Shown here: positions 58,730 through 64,000 of the stretch, in pieces | How the letters are laid out: each line of letters opens with the position of its first letter | How positions within the stretch are numbered: position 1 is the first letter of the stretch | Source of the DNA: JBCCCJ01 sp039029315 | GTDB lineage: Bacteria > Bacteroidota > Bacteroidia > J057 | Direction: 5' to 3' | DNA: 64,000 nucleotides | Assembly (NCBI GenBank): GCA_039029315.1 | Contig: JBCCGK010000002.1 | Span: 147,903 to 211,902 of the forward strand | The notes under the pieces: generated by a model | Seen by the model: only the letters and a program-made list of their open reading frames with translations | What the model was told of the DNA's origin: nothing | The model's database searches: none | Translations under genes and position numbers: made by a program

Positions 58730-60692
58730 ATAATCTCGCTTCCTTGCTCCCATTGGTTGCTGTGGCATGTAGGCGTATCGCTGTAACTTCTATCGGATCG
58801 AACTGGTGCTTACGCAAGCGAAGGTGATTCTCAGTCACTGTAACAATGTTTTTTTCCACACCATCGGCATGAACAGCATACAGACTATACGCTCTGATTG
58901 TCTCGGGTTGAGGAGCCCTGACAACGCGATTGATGACATGATTGGCTGAACTCAGGGTAAGCTCCCTCTGAAAACCTGTATCAAAAACCAGCTGAATTTC
59001 AGACAATCGTTGTGGATCCTGCCAGGTCAACTCTATCCAAGCCCCATCAGTCTCCATCATGCAAGCCCATCGATTGTCAAACTGATCTGCAGTCAGATCT
59101 CTGGTAATTCCATTGAGCACATGCTCGGCTTTTGAGTTATCGCAACTGGATGAGGCCTTGACAGATGCTTGTTTGGCGAGATCCATCGGGTCTGTATTTC
59201 GAAGGTTCTTGATGCTTTGATCATCTTGCTTGAGGGTATGTTGCAATTCCTGAAGCTTGTTCTTGTCTTCATATAACTGTCTGGGGTTGATACCGTATTT
59301 GGTGCACAAGGCAGCGGCTGTGCCTGCGGCTTGTCCCATCACGGCACAGGTTGCCATAACTCGAGTGGAGGTGAAGGCAACATGACTACAACTAGCATTC
59401 CTTCCAGCCATGAACATATTCTCAATGTCCCTGCTATAAAGGGAACGCAAGGGAATGTTGTACACCTCTGGCAGCTTGGTCGATACAAAGGGTCGCTTGT
59501 CCGTGTCATCAAATCCTCCGGGTGGATGTTCATCCAATCCCCATCCGCCAATGGCAACTGCATCTTCAAAATCTCCATTTAATCCCATCAGATCTTGCTG
59601 GGTCAGGATATGATCGCCAATGATTCTGCGACTTTCTCTTTTCCCTGGCACCATGCCCACCCAATCCATGGCCCAACTCTCCGATTCTGGGAATTTTCCA
59701 CTGTTTTTGATGTAGTCCCAGACACCTGTGATGATCTTGAGTAACTCATGCCGAATCATTTCGTGATCTTTGATGGTATCATGCGCTCCTCCCCATTCCA
59801 ACCACCAAAAGCCATATTCCCAGGAATTGATTGGCCGAAATCGCAAATGCTTTTCTTCAATCTTCCTCGCCCAGGAAGGCGCTTTGTAGGGCATGGGTTT
59901 TCCATGATCTTTGGCCGTGAATAGCACACTGCTTCCTAAGGTTGCTTTGCTGACTTGTTCCCATGCCAATGGTTCATTGAATGCAGATCGATCTTCATGT
60001 CCCCACATCATCTCGCTTCCAGCTTCCAATCCAAGACGAGAATCGCCTGTACAATCTGCAAATTGTCTGGCCGTGATCCTGTACAGAATTTCTGCCTTAT
60101 CACAACGGACCATGACACGACTTATCTTGTTCTCTTGTACTTCAGCTGCATATAAGGCAGAATCCAATAACAGTGTTATATTTTCTTCTGACACAATCTT
60201 ATCATATAGCATCAAATCCCACATTTCCCAACATCCTTGCGGATTATTCGCGGCATCTTCCAGGCGCAATTCTTCAATTATCCCCCCTTCCCTCCAACCA
60301 GGACGGCCATCATGTGAGTTGGCTCCCACCACATGCATCTTGACTTCACTGCTGGAGTTGCCACCCAGACGGGACCTGTCCTGTGCCAGGATGACCTTGG
60401 CCCCATTTCTGGCAGCAGCCAATGCTGCGCAGACACCAGAAGGGCCTCCACCTGCAATGAAAAAATCGCATTCCAACTCCTTCAGCTCCATATTGGGTTC
60501 TCCCTCGAAGCGCACATCATTTTCAAGTGGTCCGTGGATTCTCTCCACTTCAAGGGGTCCATTAAGTACTTCAGAAGAAGGAGTGGCTGCCTCTGCTTCA
60601 TTTCCACTAAACAGAAAGAGTGAATAGGTGGGAAGAAGAGCGGACGCTTGTAAAAATTTCCGCCGATTGACTTGTGATTTTTTCTTGGCCAT
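58707..60692 (-). CDS. FAD-dependent oxidoreductase (FAD_oxidored family) with Tat signal
   Basis: A 661-aa flavoprotein exported by Tat: VNRRKFLQASALLPTYSLFL with a charged n-region. The dinucleotide-binding motif FFIAGGGPSGVCAALAAARN (residues about 72-91) and the GGNSSSEVKMHVVG and ADCTGDSRLGLEAG segments match the PF12831 family, as does FMAGRNASCSHVAFTSTRVM near residue 430. The C-terminal 150 residues form a beta sandwich similar to discoidin-type carbohydrate-binding domains (ACMMETDGAWIELTWQDPQR). Members occur widely in Bacteroidota and Planctomycetota glycan loci but the reaction is not known. The combination with a Tat-exported Gfo/Idh/MocA protein is repeated in such loci. Confidence 0.87.
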   Translation of the reverse strand: MAKKKSQVNRRKFLQASALLPTYSLFLFSGNEAEAATPSSEVLNGPLEVERIHGPLENDVRFEGEPNMELKELECDFFIAGGGPSGVCAALAAARNGAKVILAQDRSRLGGNSSSEVKMHVVGANSHDGRPGWREGGIIEELRLEDAANNPQGCWEMWDLMLYDKIVSEENITLLLDSALYAAEVQENKISRVMVRCDKAEILYRITARQFADCTGDSRLGLEAGSEMMWGHEDRSAFNEPLAWEQVSKATLGSSVLFTAKDHGKPMPYKAPSWARKIEEKHLRFRPINSWEYGFWWLEWGGAHDTIKDHEMIRHELLKIITGVWDYIKNSGKFPESESWAMDWVGMVPGKRESRRIIGDHILTQQDLMGLNGDFEDAVAIGGWGLDEHPPGGFDDTDKRPFVSTKLPEVYNIPLRSLYSRDIENMFMAGRNASCSHVAFTSTRVMATCAVMGQAAGTAAALCTKYGINPRQLYEDKNKLQELQHTLKQDDQSIKNLRNTDPMDLAKQASVKASSSCDNSKAEHVLNGITRDLTADQFDNRWACMMETDGAWIELTWQDPQRLSEIQLVFDTGFQRELTLSSANHVINRVVRAPQPETIRAYSLYAVHADGVEKNIVTVTENHLRLRKHQFDPIEVTAIRLHATATNGSKEARLYEIRCYA

Positions 60693-60728
60693 CTTGTTTA
60701 GACTAAAGAGTGATGAAATAAAGGAATG

Positions 60729-61964
60729 TTAGGAAGCAATGGTCTGGTTGCGGACAAGTGGTTTGGCCCATATTCCTATGCTAAAGATAAATCCTAGACT
60801 GAGAAATAATAATAACATGCTTCCTCTCAGTCCGATGACATCTCCCAATGCACCAATTATCAGAGGAAAGATCGCTCCTCCTGCTATCCCTGTGCACAAA
60901 ATTCCTGAAAATGAGCCATGATGTTCCTGTACAGAGTTGAGCGCAAGAGAAAAAATAACTGACCACATCACTGAGGAAAAAAAGCCGACCATTGGAAAGG
61001 CCACAATAGCTATGGATTCAGTCCCCAAAAGGGCCAGCAACAAACTCAGGATGGCTGCACCAGTGAAGTACATCAAGACTTTCTGACTGTCCATCACCTT
61101 TAGAAGAACCAAGCCTAGCAAACATCCGACTGTCAATAAGCCCCAAAACCAGGACACTATGCTGGCTCCTGTACTTTGCGGGTCCAACCCATGATAGATT
61201 TCTAAAAATTGGGACATCCAATTGGCTACCCCCTGTTCTGTTCCTACATAACAAAATATTCCTAGAAAATATAAGCGCACAGTCCTGTTCTTTAGCAAAG
61301 AGAGATGGATCTCCCAGCTTCCCGCCTTTTCATGTTCCTTCAGTTCCACCTGAGGAAAGCGAGAAATCATAATCACCCCCACCATCAAAGCAGCGGTAAG
61401 TCCAAAAACCCAATAGAGAGACACCCATGCAAACCCTTCCGGAACAAGGGAATCCATGAGCTGAATGAAAGCATTTCCTGCTTCTTCCTTGTCAATATGT
61501 TTGACCAAATAGGTGTATACCAGAGGACTCAGAAAAGAAGCCAACCCAAAGGTTAATTGTCCCAAAACCGAGTTGAAGGCAAAATGCTCCTCCCCTCCCC
61601 CCACTCTCAATAAAGGATTGATCGCAACCTGAAGCATGGCCATGCCTGAACCAATCAGGAATAAGGAGAGCATGGCAATTCCGAAAGTGGGGACCAATCC
61701 AAACAGAAAGGCACCCAGAGCGGCCAGACCAAAGGCAGCGATCATCACTTTTTTCTCCCGATATCGCTCTATCAACATCCCTGAAGGGATAGACATAACC
61801 CCATATGCGACAAAAAAAGCAAAAGGAAGAAATCCGGCTAGCCCCAAACTCAAATCAAAACTCCGAATGATATCCGGGATCAATGGGCCAAGAATATTTG
61901 TCAAAAAAGAAATGACAAAAAAGATCAACATGACCAGACCGACAATATAGATGCGGGTATTCAT
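60729..61964 (-). CDS. MFS transporter (sugar permease type)
   Basis: A 411-aa 12-helix major facilitator protein, different in sequence from the other MFS gene in the operon. The ATG at 61964 (MNTRIYIVGLVMLIFFVISF) is at the first helix; the upstream extension to 62060 (MYLLRMSVKRRTV...) is hydrophilic and unlikely. The MFS loop motif appears as GMLIERYREKKVM. Helix 1 and 4-5 regions (FLTNILGPLIPDIIRSFDLS, MLQVAINPLLRVGG) are like the FucP-related sugar permeases. Substrate unknown; a sugar acid or desulfated sugar is possible given the neighbours. Confidence 0.85.
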   Translation of the reverse strand: MNTRIYIVGLVMLIFFVISFLTNILGPLIPDIIRSFDLSLGLAGFLPFAFFVAYGVMSIPSGMLIERYREKKVMIAAFGLAALGAFLFGLVPTFGIAMLSLFLIGSGMAMLQVAINPLLRVGGGEEHFAFNSVLGQLTFGLASFLSPLVYTYLVKHIDKEEAGNAFIQLMDSLVPEGFAWVSLYWVFGLTAALMVGVIMISRFPQVELKEHEKAGSWEIHLSLLKNRTVRLYFLGIFCYVGTEQGVANWMSQFLEIYHGLDPQSTGASIVSWFWGLLTVGCLLGLVLLKVMDSQKVLMYFTGAAILSLLLALLGTESIAIVAFPMVGFFSSVMWSVIFSLALNSVQEHHGSFSGILCTGIAGGAIFPLIIGALGDVIGLRGSMLLLFLSLGFIFSIGIWAKPLVRNQTIAS

Positions 61965-62137
61965 AGTGGTAATAGTAGCAGGGGCATTAGCCCAGGAATT
62001 GGCAGATCTTGGATCGGATGAAACAGTCCTCCTCTTGACCGACATTCTCAACAGATACAAGGATCTTACAGCAAAATAGTGAAGTCATACATTAATTCAA
62101 GATTATTCCTCAGAAGTCTGTATTTTCAGTGAAGAGA

Positions 62138-63616
62138 CTACCGATTCAAAAATCGATCTTGGTTTCGAAGAAATTCTTTGTGTTTGTTGTGATTGGCCTT
62201 TTTGGGATCATAGGCTGGCAAGCCTTCCCAGAACGGACCTTCTTCTCTTACTTCCTCAAATATTTTCACAAAAGCTGCCTTCATTTCAGCCAGTTTTTCG
62301 GGCTCTGAAGCAGCGAGATCCTGTTGTTGACCGGGATCATTTGGCAAGTGATACAATTCAAAAAAATCTGGCTGAAGTTGTTTGATAAACGGCATATCCC
62401 GATCAGCTATCCAATGCGTACGAGGAATGGTATCATTGACACGCGCAATCAAATTATAGTCACCCATTCTCAAAGCAATCTCAGGAGAACTTCGATAAAA
62501 GAACCACAACATGGGCTGAGTTCTTTGGACAGCTGTTCCATGTTTCAAATATGACAATAGTGGCACGCCATCAATGGGTCTGTCTTTCGGAACACTTGCC
62601 CCCGTTAGGTCACAAACAGTCGGCAATACATCCTGAAACCAGATTGGCAAATCAGACACTTTTCCTTCCGGGAACATGCCTGGAAAAGAAAAAATCCCTG
62701 GAATTCGCATCCCTCCTTCATACACACCTCCTTTCAATCCCCTGAGCTCGCCATTGGACCCCATGCGGTAGGAGCCATTGTCAGAGGCAAAGAAAATCAT
62801 GGTGTTCTTGTCCAGTCCTTTTTCCTTAAGGAGGGTGAGGATTCTTCCTGTGGCAAGGTCCATGTTTTCAATATTGGCAAAATAAGCAGCATCCTTTGGG
62901 GTCTGATCTGGGTAATGCGCAATTAATTCTGGAGGAGAAGCAATCTTTGCGTGTGGTTCATGAAAGGGAACATACAAGAAAAAAGGCCTAGAGGCTTCAT
63001 AGTGTTGCTCAAACCAGGATGTGACTTCATCTGCGACCAATTGGCAAGAATAACCATCAGTCTCACCAATTTCCTTTCCGTTACGCACAAAATTGACAGG
63101 ATTTAAATGAGAGGGCATGGCATTGTTCTCTGTTCCCAGAGAATAGTCAAAGCCTTGCTGGTCAGGCTGAGGATGCTTGAGAGCGGGATCTTGTGGCAAA
63201 CATCCCAAGTGCCATTTGCCCATATGAGCCGTCTGATATCCCTGAGCCTTGAGGCGTTCTGCAATGGTTATTTCTTCATCTGGAAGATGCATCACATGTT
63301 TCGGTGGCCGATAACTATACATGCCTGACCTGGCAGGAATTCGCCCTGTCATCAAACTCACCCTGGAAGGCGAACAATTGGGGGCGCCAGCATAACAGTG
63401 TGTAAATCGAATGCCACGGCTTGCCAAGGCATCAATATTTGGTGTACGCGTAATGCCTCCATAACAGCCCAGATCTCCATAGCCCATATCATCAGCCAGA
63501 ATAATGAGAATATTAGGGCTTTGTTTTTGGGCAATCGTGGAAGAAGGATTACAAGAGAAATGAAAACAACTCAGGATCAATCCAATAGAAAGGAAAAAAG
63601 GCTTATAGCGGAACAT
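62138..63616 (-). CDS. Type I sulfatase (S1 family), lipoprotein
   Basis: A 492-aa exported sulfatase that hydrolyses sulfate esters from glycans. Signal ends HFSCNPS with Cys22. The formylglycine motif CSPSR has Cys81 (GAPNCSPSRVSLMTGR), metal ligands Asp42-Asp43 are in ILADDMGYGDLG, and later motifs are AHMGKWHLG, FFLYVPFHEPH and IFFASDNGS. Cys-type sulfatases need an FGE or anSME maturase, which is not in this window. Sequence resembles glycosaminoglycan-type exo-sulfatases, but subfamily and position specificity (for example 6-O on GlcNAc or GalNAc) cannot be decided by eye. It is the first gene of the right minus operon and implies a sulfated substrate. Confidence 0.94.
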   Translation of the reverse strand: MFRYKPFFLSIGLILSCFHFSCNPSSTIAQKQSPNILIILADDMGYGDLGCYGGITRTPNIDALASRGIRFTHCYAGAPNCSPSRVSLMTGRIPARSGMYSYRPPKHVMHLPDEEITIAERLKAQGYQTAHMGKWHLGCLPQDPALKHPQPDQQGFDYSLGTENNAMPSHLNPVNFVRNGKEIGETDGYSCQLVADEVTSWFEQHYEASRPFFLYVPFHEPHAKIASPPELIAHYPDQTPKDAAYFANIENMDLATGRILTLLKEKGLDKNTMIFFASDNGSYRMGSNGELRGLKGGVYEGGMRIPGIFSFPGMFPEGKVSDLPIWFQDVLPTVCDLTGASVPKDRPIDGVPLLSYLKHGTAVQRTQPMLWFFYRSSPEIALRMGDYNLIARVNDTIPRTHWIADRDMPFIKQLQPDFFELYHLPNDPGQQQDLAASEPEKLAEMKAAFVKIFEEVREEGPFWEGLPAYDPKKANHNKHKEFLRNQDRFLNR

Positions 63617-64000
63617 CTGTGGGAGAATTAGAATGGTAATATCCAGAAAAAAATAAATGGAAAAGGCAAAAGAAAAAACATAAAAAACTATTTATCAACG
63701 ATTTGAATCCATTTCCAGCTCTCATTCTTGCTTAACTAAGTACATATTTTTTTTCATTTTTCATTCCAATTTTTACCAAAAAAATGGAATCCATATTGTT
63801 TTATCGTCTTGTTGACAGGAACAAACTTGAATCTCAAGGCCACTCATTGGCCGACGATATAAGAGACTGTTTGAAAATCTGTCACTTATTTTTTGTATGC
63901 GTCTTTTTTCCTCATCCTACAGCTTTTTTTGTTCTCATAGCCCTACTATGAGAACAAAAAAGAGCCTTGTTTGAGAAAAAAATACATCATAAAAATTCTC
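63617..64000. other. Upstream region of the sulfatase operon
   Basis: This AT-rich region holds no visible gene. Copy 3 of the MITE-like element fills the last 139 bp. No copy of the TGTGyTCGArCACA operator and no clear TAnnTTTG box were found on the minus strand. Confidence 0.5.
63862..64000 (-). repeat. MITE-like quasi-palindromic repeat, copy 3 (cut by window edge)
   Basis: It begins AGAGACTGTTTGAAAATCTG and carries a near-perfect central stem TTGTTCTCATAG/CTATGAGAACAA. It has the same orientation as copy 2 and runs out of the window at AAAATTCTC, about 25 bp before the expected end. It lies upstream of the sulfatase operon. Confidence 0.85.

Overview
The window comes from a chromosome of a Bacteroidota bacterium, most likely a marine or environmental Saprospiria/Cytophagia-type lineage (the class is an inference). 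The evidence is two proteins with type IX secretion C-terminal sorting domains, a SusC/SusD pair, a Bacteroidota-type LptD, a eukaryote-like GlnRS, a GT3 glycogen synthase, and promoters of the Bacteroidota sigma type (TTTG, about 19 bp, TAnnTTTG) with no Shine-Dalgarno sites. No rRNA, tRNA, transposase or CRISPR array was seen.

Region 1 (1-20140) is mostly housekeeping and envelope genes: a 5'-truncated secreted dockerin/cohesin-like protein, fbaA, a NYN-LOTUS protein, a proline-iminopeptidase-like hydrolase, two divergent GT-C membrane glycosyltransferases whose start codons overlap, a T9SS cargo protein, a cell-wall amidase, lptD, a translationally coupled GT3-GT4-DUF2071 operon, a DUF1080 lipoprotein and a dynamin-like GTPase.

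Region 2 (20140-25280) holds the most unusual feature. On the minus strand there is an array of four 55-bp tandem units plus one divergent unit. Each unit is a hairpin with a T-run, joined to the next by the same 12-nt linker. About 4 kb away on the plus strand lie two identical 84-nt small-RNA genes, each with its own promoter, containing the same linker and the same hairpin architecture with compensatory base changes. I read these as one undescribed structured RNA family in two forms, single-unit sRNAs and a multi-unit array.

Region 3 (25280-33730) has glnS, an alkaline phosphatase, and a peptide-export cluster. A C39-peptidase ABC transporter and an HlyD-type adaptor are followed by four short double-glycine-leader peptide genes (44-47 aa). 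The tail of this region contains quasi-palindromic repeats, one of which (about 160 bp, MITE-like) also occurs near 2.8 kb and at the right edge.

Region 4 (33730-63616) is a polysaccharide/amino-sugar utilisation locus of three operons around a LacI-type regulator and a 42-bp perfect palindrome with two operator-like sites. The left minus-strand operon encodes an apparently exported oxidative route: PQQ-type sugar dehydrogenase fused to cytochrome c, SMP-30 lactonase, COG3964-type amidohydrolase, RidA, SelA-like PLP enzyme, then a TIM-barrel epimerase, a GH20 hexosaminidase and a GHL10 glycosidase. The plus operon is SusC, SusD and a large VCBS/ASPIC lipoprotein. The right minus operon has a sulfatase, two MFS transporters, Tat-exported FAD and Gfo/Idh/MocA oxidoreductases, ApbE, a CBM9-like protein and a NahK-like sugar kinase. 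A sulfated, N-acetylhexosamine-containing glycan is the likely substrate (inference).
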